Below are positions 31,896 through 39,659 of a stretch of 64,000 nt of DNA, one piece after another; position 1 is the stretch's first letter; the number at the start of each line of letters is the position of its first letter. The stretch comes from Vibrio hepatarius (GTDB lineage: Bacteria; Pseudomonadota; Gammaproteobacteria; Enterobacterales; Vibrionaceae). The notes below the pieces were generated by a model. It saw nothing but the letters and a program-made list of their open reading frames with translations, was not told the DNA's origin and made no database searches. The stretch spans positions 1-64,000 of the forward strand of contig NZ_JAATOO010000011.1 in NCBI RefSeq assembly GCF_011806575.1, written 5' to 3'. The translations under genes were made by a program, and so were the position numbers.

Positions 31896-34256
31896 TTACT
31901 TGCGTAGTGAATTGAGTTTCGCCTGAGCAATACCAAAGACGGTATTGATCGGGTAGCTGCCCTCTTCACTCAAAGTACCGGCTGGTTTACCCATAAATAG
32001 CTCGATTGCCTCAGTCACGTGGTCAATCGCCCAGATATGGAACTCACCTTTTTCGACCGCTTTCACCACGTCTTGTCTTAGCATCAGATTGTGAGTGTTC
32101 GCGCGAGGGATAATCACCCCTTGTTCGTGGCTGCGACCTTTGATGGTACACACATCGAAGAAGCCTTCGATCTTCTCGTTCACCCCGCCAATTGGCTGTG
32201 CTTCACCAAACTGGTTCATTGAGCCAGTAATCGCAATATCCTGACGGTTTGGTTGTTTCGAGAACGCGGATACCACGGCACAAAACTCTGCCATACTCGC
32301 GCTATCTCCATCCACGCCACCATAAGATTGCTCAAAGGTGATGGTGGTATTGAGCGGCACCTTCGCGGTTTTGCCGAACACCGATGACAAGTAGGCACTG
32401 AGGATCATTACCCCTTTGGAGTGAATGCTGCCGCCAAGGTCAACGCTGCGCTCAATGTCGATCACATCACCTTCGCCGTAACAGGTCGTCGCGGTAATGC
32501 GGTTTGGTGCACCAAACATATATTCGCTGGTACTTAACACCGATAACGCGTTGACCTGACCAATCGCCGTACCCTCAGTTTGGATCAGCGTCGTACCATT
32601 GACAAAGCCTTCCATCACCGTATCTTTCAAGCGGCTGACTCGCAGCTCTTGGTTTGCCAACGCTTCCTCTACATGGCTAGAGCGAATCATGTTTGAGTTC
32701 GCCTGTTTGGCCACATAATTGGACTCTCGAAGCAGGTTTGCGATGTGCGCGGAATGCAAAGAGAGCTTGTTCTGATCACCCGCTAATCGAGAACTGTGCT
32801 CAATAATGCGCGCAATCGCTTTGCGGTCACAATGCAGCATGTTGTTGTCATTGACGACGCTGGAAATAAAGCGCGCGTAATGCAGTTCAGATTCATCGGT
32901 ACGCGTCATCTCGTCTTCAAAATCCGCGGTTACTCTGAACAATTCGCTAAACTCCGGATCGTAGTGCTGCAGCAACTGATAGGTACGGTAGTCACCGAAC
33001 AAGATGATCTTCACATCCAAAGGAATCGGTTCTGGATCGAGTGATACTGTGCCAGTAAGGGTGACTTCTTTCTCCAGCGAGGTATAACTCAACTGGCGAG
33101 CACGTAACGCTCGTTTGAGACCATCCCAAACATATGGCTGTTCCAATACCTTTTGCGCATCCATTAACAGTACGCCGCCGTTCGCTTTGTGAAGACTGCC
33201 CGGACGAATCAACGAGAAGTCCGTAAACACGGTACCTTTGAACGTTGCAGTTTCGACATAACCAAACAACGAGTGGTAGTTCGGGTTCTCTTCCACCACA
33301 ATCGGGAAGTCTTCTTCTTTACGGCTTACTAGAACGTTAATCTTGTAACGGCGCGGCAGTCTCTTATCCAGTGACGCACTGGCAATTTCTGCCTGCTCTT
33401 CACTTTTCTCTAAGAAAATATCGGCGTTTTCAACAATGTCTTTTTGTAGGTCTTTTAGATAAGACTTAATCTCTGGATAACGAGAATAGTCTTTCTTCAA
33501 CTGCTTAATGAAATGAGCAATAACGTCGAGCGTGACTTCGTCGTTAAGCTTTTTGATCTTATCGCTGTACGACTCTTCCCATTCTGTCAGCTGTCTAACC
33601 ATATCGCGCAATTGCACTTCTAGCGCATCAATGGTATCGCTGAAGTGTTCTTGCTCTTTTTTGCTCAGGTTGTCAAAGCTCTCTTCGGTGTGCATCTCTT
33701 CGCCATTCATTGCGACGAATTGATAGTCACCTTGAGTGGTGATGGTCAGGCTGATGCCTTGGGCTTTCGCCTCTTTGGCAATCTGTGCCAACTCCGCTTC
33801 TTGTTTTTGCGCCAACTGGTTTTTCAGTTTGTCTGCGCGGCTGTAATAGATTTCATTGTCGAACGCGAGTGGCAGCGCGTTGAGCAGTTTAGAGATGAGT
33901 TTCTCGATGTCTTGTCTGAATCGACTGCCCACTCCACACGGCAGCTTAAGTACCTTAGGTGTACGGACGTCATCAAAATTCGCCACATAGCACCAATCGT
34001 AAAGGTCATTTACGTCGTGTTTGTGTCGATTCAGATAACGCAAGATCATGGTGCGCTTTCCGAGCCCGTTCTGGCCAATCGCGTAGATGTTGTAGCCCTT
34101 CTCTTTGATCGACATCGCGAACTCAACCGCTTTCTGCGCGCGTTTCTGACCGACGATCTCATCGATTGGCGCCAACTCTTTTGTCGACTTGCTTGGCAAC
34201 ATTTCTAGCTCAGCAGCGTGGTAAAGCTTGCTAGCTTCTAGCCGTTGAATAGCCAT
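31896..34256 (-). CDS. Lon-family ATP-dependent protease (LonB-like)
   Basis: A 786-residue protease. The N-terminal part has a degenerate Walker A, IGQNGLGKRT (about residues 59-68; R where Ser/Thr is usual), followed by a long coiled-coil insert (about 150-300). The Walker B region is HKANGGVLLMDAQKVL. The C-terminal Lon catalytic domain has the serine in GGVDGDSASMAEF (about 675) and the lysine of the dyad in GGVNEKIEGFFD (about 717). This is the architecture of the Lon-like proteases annotated as ATP-dependent protease La domain proteins in gamma-proteobacteria, distinct from classical Lon (no N-terminal LAN domain). It would degrade misfolded or specific proteins. AAGGAAATTTGAG precedes the ATG. 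Confidence 0.88.
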   Translation of the reverse strand: MAIQRLEASKLYHAAELEMLPSKSTKELAPIDEIVGQKRAQKAVEFAMSIKEKGYNIYAIGQNGLGKRTMILRYLNRHKHDVNDLYDWCYVANFDDVRTPKVLKLPCGVGSRFRQDIEKLISKLLNALPLAFDNEIYYSRADKLKNQLAQKQEAELAQIAKEAKAQGISLTITTQGDYQFVAMNGEEMHTEESFDNLSKKEQEHFSDTIDALEVQLRDMVRQLTEWEESYSDKIKKLNDEVTLDVIAHFIKQLKKDYSRYPEIKSYLKDLQKDIVENADIFLEKSEEQAEIASASLDKRLPRRYKINVLVSRKEEDFPIVVEENPNYHSLFGYVETATFKGTVFTDFSLIRPGSLHKANGGVLLMDAQKVLEQPYVWDGLKRALRARQLSYTSLEKEVTLTGTVSLDPEPIPLDVKIILFGDYRTYQLLQHYDPEFSELFRVTADFEDEMTRTDESELHYARFISSVVNDNNMLHCDRKAIARIIEHSSRLAGDQNKLSLHSAHIANLLRESNYVAKQANSNMIRSSHVEEALANQELRVSRLKDTVMEGFVNGTTLIQTEGTAIGQVNALSVLSTSEYMFGAPNRITATTCYGEGDVIDIERSVDLGGSIHSKGVMILSAYLSSVFGKTAKVPLNTTITFEQSYGGVDGDSASMAEFCAVVSAFSKQPNRQDIAITGSMNQFGEAQPIGGVNEKIEGFFDVCTIKGRSHEQGVIIPRANTHNLMLRQDVVKAVEKGEFHIWAIDHVTEAIELFMGKPAGTLSEEGSYPINTVFGIAQAKLNSLRK

Positions 34257-34456
34257 CTCAAATTTCCTTATTATTCTAATATTCCACTAGTTTAGGCTAG
34301 ATTTGGTTATATTTTAGTGACTTACGCACTATTTAAGTTCAAGTGATTAAATATCCACCAACTTATTTTTAATTTTTATTTAAATAATAATTATTTGCAA
34401 TGGAGAATTAATTGCATTTAAATATGCAAGAACGTAATTCTGGTGGAGTATAAAAC

Positions 34457-34951
34457 ATGGATCTACAGCAGTGCTGGACTCACTATCTCAAAGCTGAACA
34501 GTTATTGGAACAAGGTCACTGGCCCGAAGCTCACTATCTGTATGATCAGGTGCTTTGCCACCTTCCAAGTCATATCCAATCCGCGCTCGATTGCAAAGAG
34601 ACCAAGCCGTGTCAGTTTAGCTGTCTGCTTACTGGTTTGCGTGATGCCGCGGTATCGCAATCGGAAATTCTCAACAAACTAGGACAACACGACCGAGCGT
34701 TTGAACAGCTCAATCAAAGCTACGCACTACTGCAGTTCCTCTCGATTGAAAGCGCTGACTTAGTCAAAGCGACCTACCATATTCTGGATAAAAACAGTGA
34801 AGAGTTATTACAGCGTATGTCGGCCTTTTGTAGCGCGCAGCGTAACGCACAGTGGATGCTTGAGTTCGAACGAGTACAAAGAGCACACCACCATTTTGCA
34901 TCGCTAAAAGCCCACTCCCCGATACCAGAAAGCGTTCGTCTCGTTCATTAA
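34457..34951 (+). CDS. Hypothetical helical protein, TPR-like
   Basis: A 164-residue soluble protein, largely alpha-helical. Its first segment, YLKAEQLLEQGHWPEAHYLYDQVLCHLP, has the spacing of a tetratricopeptide repeat. A second helical pair, NKLGQHDRAFEQLNQSYALLQFL, looks like another. There are five or so cysteines but no motif. It is divergent from the Lon-like gene across 200 bp; GGAG lies nine bases before the ATG. Immediately after its stop there is an ABC-ATPase remnant. I cannot name a function; a chaperone or adaptor role for the protease is a guess from position only. Confidence 0.65.
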   Translation: MDLQQCWTHYLKAEQLLEQGHWPEAHYLYDQVLCHLPSHIQSALDCKETKPCQFSCLLTGLRDAAVSQSEILNKLGQHDRAFEQLNQSYALLQFLSIESADLVKATYHILDKNSEELLQRMSAFCSAQRNAQWMLEFERVQRAHHHFASLKAHSPIPESVRLVH

Positions 34952-34956
34952 AATAA

Positions 34957-35091
34957 AGGAATACCCATGTCACAGACGAAGTTATGGAACAAGGAACGGC
35001 AGCTGAGATATTCCACAATCCACAAAGTGACTACACCAAAAAGCTCATTACAGCGTCGTTTGATTTGGAACATCCAGACAAAGTTGCCTAG
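34957..35091 (+). pseudogene. C-terminal remnant of a peptide-type ABC-transporter ATPase
   Basis: Read in the frame of GTC at 34969, the segment encodes VMEQGTAAEIFHNPQSDY followed by TKKLITASFDLEHPDKVA and a stop at 35089-35091. This is the C-terminal end of oligopeptide/microcin-type ABC ATPases (Opp/Dpp/Yej family), which end E-x-G-x-x-x-x-I-F-x-x-P-x-x-x-Y-T. The bulk of the gene, including both Walker motifs, is missing. A ribosome site and ATG (34967) remain just upstream but in a different frame. After the TAG the same frame stays open for another 19 codons (...FGLAAEFYQSIASTLDW, stop near 35149), perhaps a scrap of another gene. It is dead as a transporter. Confidence 0.75.
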
Positions 35092-35164
35092 AGCCAAAAG
35101 AGTTTCGGTTTGGCCGCCGAGTTCTATCAATCTATCGCTTCAACATTAGATTGGTAGCCAACAT

Positions 35165-35196
35165 GCCGACGCAAGGATGCGTCGGCTTTATTGTTT
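35165..35196. terminator. Terminator at the end of the remnant / LysR gene
   Basis: Stem GCCGACGC / GCGTCGGC with AAGGAT loop, then TTTATTGTTT. It lies between the remnant and the convergent LysR gene. Confidence 0.9.
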
Positions 35197-36096
35197 CTAG
35201 AAGTAGTGAGAAATGGCCAAGTATCGTGTGCGGATATGCTCGATAAGCAATTTCACTTTGTTGGGCGGCTGACGGGTAAACGGATACACCGCATACACAC
35301 CTAAGCGCTTGCCAACCTGTTCTGGGAACAAATCAACTAGCTGCCCGTTGCGTAAATCGTGGTAAACCAAACACCTTGGTACATACGCGATGCCATGCCC
35401 GCCGAGCGCCGCTTTTCGTAGTGCCGTCGCGTTATCGGTATTAAACGTACCTGAGACACCGACAATGTAGTTGCCCTTTTCGCCCTTAAATTCCCATTCA
35501 CTCGCGCCAGTAGTTTGATAAGCGTATTGCAAACAGTTGTGGTCAACCAAGTCTTCGGGGCGGGCGGGTTTTGAGTTTCGCGCAATGTAGGTCGGCGAAG
35601 CACACACTACCCATTGAGAGTCGAGAATATGTCTGGCGATCAAGCTGGAATCTTCCAGATAACCGGTACGAATGACCAAGTCGTAACCGCCTTCAATTAA
35701 GTCGACAAAGCGGTTATTGAGCGACATATCGACGGTTAAACCCGGGTGCATGTTACAAAACTCCGCCACGGCATCGGCCAAAATTAAATCACCCGAAATG
35801 CACGGCACCGACATTTTGATGTGACCGCTTATATTCTCGCCAAAACCTGAAACCGCATCCATAGCTTCAAGAGTGGCTTGCTTCACATTTTTGGCTCCGT
35901 GTGTCAGCGCCTTTCCTGCCTCTGTGAGGGTTAATTTACGCGTAGTTCGATATAATAATTGAACGCCTAACTCCTCTTCTAGACGGGCAATTCTTTTGCT
36001 AACTACCGAATTTGTAAGACTATTTGCCTCTGCAACCTTACTAAAGCTGCCCATCTCTACTACCTGTGAAAACAGGATTAAATCGTCTGCACGCAT
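35197..36096 (-). CDS. LysR-family regulator, likely of lactate use
   Basis: A 299-residue LysR protein. The N-terminal helix-turn-helix (residues 1-60) has MGSFSKVAEANSLTNSVVSKRI. The effector domain shows IKMSVPCISGDLILADAV and DLVIRTGYLED, again the CrgA/DmlR-like subgroup. It is divergent from lldP with 341 bp between, an arrangement typical of a regulator controlling its neighbour. In E. coli the lactate operon is controlled by the GntR protein LldR, absent here, so a LysR may do this job (inference). A GATTCT-CA-AGAATC palindrome in the gap is a candidate site. Confidence 0.88.
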   Translation of the reverse strand: MRADDLILFSQVVEMGSFSKVAEANSLTNSVVSKRIARLEEELGVQLLYRTTRKLTLTEAGKALTHGAKNVKQATLEAMDAVSGFGENISGHIKMSVPCISGDLILADAVAEFCNMHPGLTVDMSLNNRFVDLIEGGYDLVIRTGYLEDSSLIARHILDSQWVVCASPTYIARNSKPARPEDLVDHNCLQYAYQTTGASEWEFKGEKGNYIVGVSGTFNTDNATALRKAALGGHGIAYVPRCLVYHDLRNGQLVDLFPEQVGKRLGVYAVYPFTRQPPNKVKLLIEHIRTRYLAISHYF

Positions 36097-36437
36097 CGCA
36101 TTATGCCATTTTTGGAACTAATTATTTTCATTATTTCCCTATATCAAAAAAAAATAAAGGGGTAGATTCACCGCGAATTAACACAATTATCACAATCATA
36201 AAATCGAAGAGATTCTCAAGAATCCTGATTTAAGAAAGTAGTACCAATCTGGATAAGTAGTTGTACGGATAATTGCATCGAGGCGAATCACTTAACGCTC
36301 AACAAAACTAGGTTAATCTTTGGTTATCACAATTTTAATTACCAAGATCAACTCAGTCCTAAGTGAAGTCTAACAGCAATACGCGACCGAATGCTTATTT
36401 AGATTGGTATCCCAAGCGTGCAAGAGGATATGTACCA
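36097..36437. promoter_or_regulatory. Divergent LysR-lldP control region
   Basis: No gene is seen. A short palindrome GATTCT-CA-AGAATC lies at 36211-36224, a possible regulator site. The region is otherwise AT-rich, with a run of eleven A bases near 36140-36155. Confidence 0.4.
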
Positions 36438-38129
36438 ATGAGTGAAACGTTATTAGCCCTTGTGGCCTTCTCACCAATCGTGGTGGCGGCCATTTTACTT
36501 GTCGGCCTGAACTGGCCAGCAAAACGCGCGATGCCAGTCGCGTTCGGATTGACTGTTGTTATCGCCCTATTCTTCTGGGACATGACAACAAACCGTGTAC
36601 TTGCGTCGGTTTTCCAAGGTTTAGGCATTACTGTCTCTGTATTATGGATTGTGTTTGGCGCAATCTTCCTACTCAACACACTTAAGCATACGGGTGCGAT
36701 TGCAACAATCCGTAACGGCTTTACCAATATTTCTCCAGACCGCCGTATTCAAGCGATCATCATCGCATGGTGCTTTGGTTCATTCATTGAAGGCGCATCA
36801 GGCTTCGGAACGCCAGCGGCAATCGCGGCACCTCTGCTAGTTGCGATCGGCTTCCCTGCACTAGCAGCGGTACTGATGGGTATGATGATCCAGTCGACAC
36901 CGGTTTCATTCGGCGCGGTGGGTACGCCTATCATCGTTGGTGTCAGCAAAGGTTTGGATACACACAACATCACGGAATCGCTACTGGCTAACGGTTCAAC
37001 GTGGGAAGCATACGTACAGCAAATTACCTCTAGCGTTGCACTCATCCACGCGACAATCGGTACCTTAATGCCAGTTCTAATGGCGATGATGCTCACGCGT
37101 TTCTTCGGCAAGAATAAGAGCTGGACGGAAGGTCTGGATATCCTGCCATTTGCTATCTTCGCAGGTTTGTCGTTCACCATCCCGTACGCACTAACAGGCG
37201 TTTTCCTAGGCGCGGAATTCCCATCTTTGATTGGTGGTCTATTTGGTCTCGCGGTAGTGGTATCTGCGGCAAAACGTGGCTTCCTGGTACCAAAATCAAC
37301 TTGGGATTTCGAAGACGAGAAGAAATGGCCAGCAGAGTGGTTAGGTTCTCTGAAAGTTGAGAAAGAAGAAACGCTGGCTCAACCAATGAGTATGGCAAAA
37401 GCATGGCTACCGTACGTATTGCTTGCTGTCATCCTAGTGGCGAGCCGCGTAAGCACAGACTTCAAAGCGATGCTAACGGGCGTAAGTGTTTCATTTAGCA
37501 ACATTCTTGGCGAAGCAGGCATCAGCGCTGCTGTCCAGCCGCTATACCTACCAGGTGGCATTCTGGTGTTCTGTGCTCTACTTGCGGTTCTTATTCAATC
37601 TCGTAGCGCTACACCACTGATTAAAGCAGCGGGCGAATCAAGCAAAACACTGATTGGTGCAGGCTTTGTACTGGTATTCACTATCCCGATGGTGCGTATC
37701 TTCATCAACTCAGGCATCAACGAAGCTGACTTGGCAAGTATGCCAGTTACCACAGCAAACTTTGCAGCGGGCTTGGTTGGTGAAGCCTTCCCTGCGCTAA
37801 GTGCAACCATCGGTGCTTTGGGTGCTTTCATCGCGGGCTCTAACACGGTTTCAAACATGATGTTCAGCCAGTTCCAATTTGAAGTGGCACAAACGCTGAC
37901 TATCTCAAGCGCAACAGTAGTGGCTCTACAAGCCGTCGGTGCTGCGGCAGGTAACATGATTGCGATTCATAACGTAGTAGCCGCGTCAGCAACCGTAGGT
38001 CTGCTAGGCCGCGAAGGTGCGACGCTACGCAAGACCGTTATCCCAACATTCTACTACCTTGTAGTAACGGGCATCATCGGCATGGTCGCGATTTACGGCT
38101 TGCAGATTACCGACGCGTTAATGAAATAA
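36438..38129 (+). CDS. lldP: L-lactate permease
   Basis: A 563-residue proton-coupled lactate transporter with about 13 membrane segments. The LctP-family marker [21 protein letters not shown] is at about residue 117. [15 protein letters not shown] and [19 protein letters not shown] are also conserved. The length is near E. coli LldP (551). The ATG at 36438 with GAGGA upstream is chosen; an upstream GTG frame adds 25 residues unlike the family. It imports L- and D-lactate and glycolate. It is the first gene of the lactate cluster; a large hairpin follows. Confidence 0.95.
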   Translation: MSETLLALVAFSPIVVAAILLVGLNWPAKRAMPVAFGLTVVIALFFWDMTTNRVLASVFQGLGITVSVLWIVFGAIFLLNTLKHTGAIATIRNGFTNISPDRRIQAIIIAWCFGSFIEGASGFGTPAAIAAPLLVAIGFPALAAVLMGMMIQSTPVSFGAVGTPIIVGVSKGLDTHNITESLLANGSTWEAYVQQITSSVALIHATIGTLMPVLMAMMLTRFFGKNKSWTEGLDILPFAIFAGLSFTIPYALTGVFLGAEFPSLIGGLFGLAVVVSAAKRGFLVPKSTWDFEDEKKWPAEWLGSLKVEKEETLAQPMSMAKAWLPYVLLAVILVASRVSTDFKAMLTGVSVSFSNILGEAGISAAVQPLYLPGGILVFCALLAVLIQSRSATPLIKAAGESSKTLIGAGFVLVFTIPMVRIFINSGINEADLASMPVTTANFAAGLVGEAFPALSATIGALGAFIAGSNTVSNMMFSQFQFEVAQTLTISSATVVALQAVGAAAGNMIAIHNVVAASATVGLLGREGATLRKTVIPTFYYLVVTGIIGMVAIYGLQITDALMK

Positions 38130-38142
38130 CACTATAAGTTTT

Positions 38143-38213
38143 GGCGCTAATGCCTAATCCCCTGACAAGAGCGGACACTAGTGTCATTTTTAGCGGGTAT
38201 TAGCGCCTTCTTC
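38143..38213 (+). terminator. Large hairpin between lldP and lldD
   Basis: Arms starting GGCGCTAAT and ending ATTAGCGCC (12 bp with one wobble) enclose about 40 bases that include the palindrome GACACTAGTGTC. TTCTTC follows. It may attenuate rather than stop transcription into lldD. Confidence 0.55.
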
Positions 38214-38358
38214 ACATTAGATATCGATTTAGCCTTCACCAGAAAGGCTTATAACTAAACTGCTGTTACACATCGCTTCTCTTAACCGGTAAAGCGACAT
38301 TTAAGTAAAGACCAGCTCAGCTTTCCTTGAAAGCACAGAATTAATAGGACTGATTATT

Positions 38359-39495
38359 ATGATTATCTCTGCTTCAACAGATTACCGCAAAGCTGCTAAA
38401 GCCAAGCTACCTCCATTCCTGTTTCATTACATTGACGGTGGTTCATACGGAGAACACACCCTAAGACGTAACACGGAAGATTTGGCAGAGATTGCCCTAA
38501 AACAGCGTGTACTTAAGAACATGTCTGATCTGAGCCTAGACACTGAAATCTTTGGCGAAAAGTTTGCACTACCAATCGCACTATCTCCGGTAGGCCTAAC
38601 AGGTATGTACGCACGCCGTGGTGAAGTTCAGGCAGCAAAAGCCGCAGAAAAGAAAGGCATCCCATTCACAATGTCGACCGTTTCTGTTTGTCCTATTGAA
38701 GAAGTCGCACCCGCTATCGAACGCCCTATGTGGTTCCAACTTTACGTACTGAAAGACCGTGGCTTTATGCGCAACGTTCTTGAGCGCGCGAAAGCAGCAG
38801 GTGTAACAACGCTGGTATTTACGGTTGATATGCCTGTACCGGGCGCACGTTACCGTGACATGCACTCTGGTATGAGTGGTCCTAATGCGGCATCGCGTCG
38901 TGTTTTCCAAGCAATGCGCCACCCACAATGGGCATTTGATGTTGGTCTATTCGGTAAGCCACACGACCTAGGTAACATCTCAACGTACCGTGGTGAACCG
39001 ACTAAGCTAGAAGATTACATCGGCTGGTTGGGCGAAAACTTCGATCCATCCATCTCTTGGAAAGACCTAGAGTGGATTCGTGACTTCTGGGATGGCCCAA
39101 TGATCATCAAAGGTATTCTTGACGTTGAAGACGCGAAAGACGCGGTGAAATTCGGCGCGGACGGTATCGTCGTATCTAACCACGGTGGTCGTCAGTTAGA
39201 TGGCGTAATGTCTTCAGCGAAAGCACTACCAAGCATTGCGGACGCAGTGAAAGGTGACCTGAAGATTTTCGTTGACTCTGGTATCCGTACGGGCCTAGAT
39301 GTGGTTCGTATGCTGGCGATGGGTGCAGACTGCGCAATGCTAGGTCGTTCATACATCTACGCACTTGCGGCGCAAGGTCAGATGGGTGTTGAAAACCTTC
39401 TTGACCTGTACGAGAAAGAGATGCGCGTAGCGATGACGCTAACAGGCGCGAAGAGCATTCAAGATTTGAATCGCGACTCGCTAGTTAATATCTAA
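38359..39495 (+). CDS. lldD: L-lactate dehydrogenase, FMN-dependent
   Basis: A 378-residue flavin-dependent 2-hydroxyacid oxidase-family enzyme, close in size to E. coli LldD (396). Motifs are [14 protein letters not shown] near the N-terminus, [25 protein letters not shown], and the active-site [11 protein letters not shown] with the catalytic His near residue 275. The FMN phosphate site is [18 protein letters not shown]. It oxidises L-lactate to pyruvate at the inner membrane, passing electrons to quinone. It lies 229 bp after lldP with a hairpin between and has its own terminator. Confidence 0.95.
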   Translation: MIISASTDYRKAAKAKLPPFLFHYIDGGSYGEHTLRRNTEDLAEIALKQRVLKNMSDLSLDTEIFGEKFALPIALSPVGLTGMYARRGEVQAAKAAEKKGIPFTMSTVSVCPIEEVAPAIERPMWFQLYVLKDRGFMRNVLERAKAAGVTTLVFTVDMPVPGARYRDMHSGMSGPNAASRRVFQAMRHPQWAFDVGLFGKPHDLGNISTYRGEPTKLEDYIGWLGENFDPSISWKDLEWIRDFWDGPMIIKGILDVEDAKDAVKFGADGIVVSNHGGRQLDGVMSSAKALPSIADAVKGDLKIFVDSGIRTGLDVVRMLAMGADCAMLGRSYIYALAAQGQMGVENLLDLYEKEMRVAMTLTGAKSIQDLNRDSLVNI

Positions 39496-39509
39496 GATGT
39501 AATTGAATA

Positions 39510-39550
39510 GGTGTCACAGCAATCTCAACCATTGTGTGGCACCTTTTTTA
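39510..39550 (+). terminator. Terminator after lldD
   Basis: Stem GGTGTCACA / TGTGGCACC (one G-T) with a 16-base loop, then TTTTTTA. Confidence 0.82.
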
Positions 39551-39659
39551 TCGCTGGCACCAAGAATAAAAAACAATCATGCCAGTGCCGCCAACCAAAA
39601 TAGGTAACTAAAACGCACGCTTAAATAGGTTGGTATACATACACAACAAGGAAGCAATG

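Noticed and set aside
34967..35149. 60-codon ATG frame with a ribosome site after the TPR-like gene
   Set aside because: The frame reads as nonsense while the next frame matches an ABC-ATPase C-terminus; the true signal is a pseudogene remnant.
39626..39645. TTGGTATACATAC as another copy of the TGGTnTnnACCA palindrome
   Set aside because: The right half does not match; it precedes the D-lactate dehydrogenase, not a phosphonate gene.
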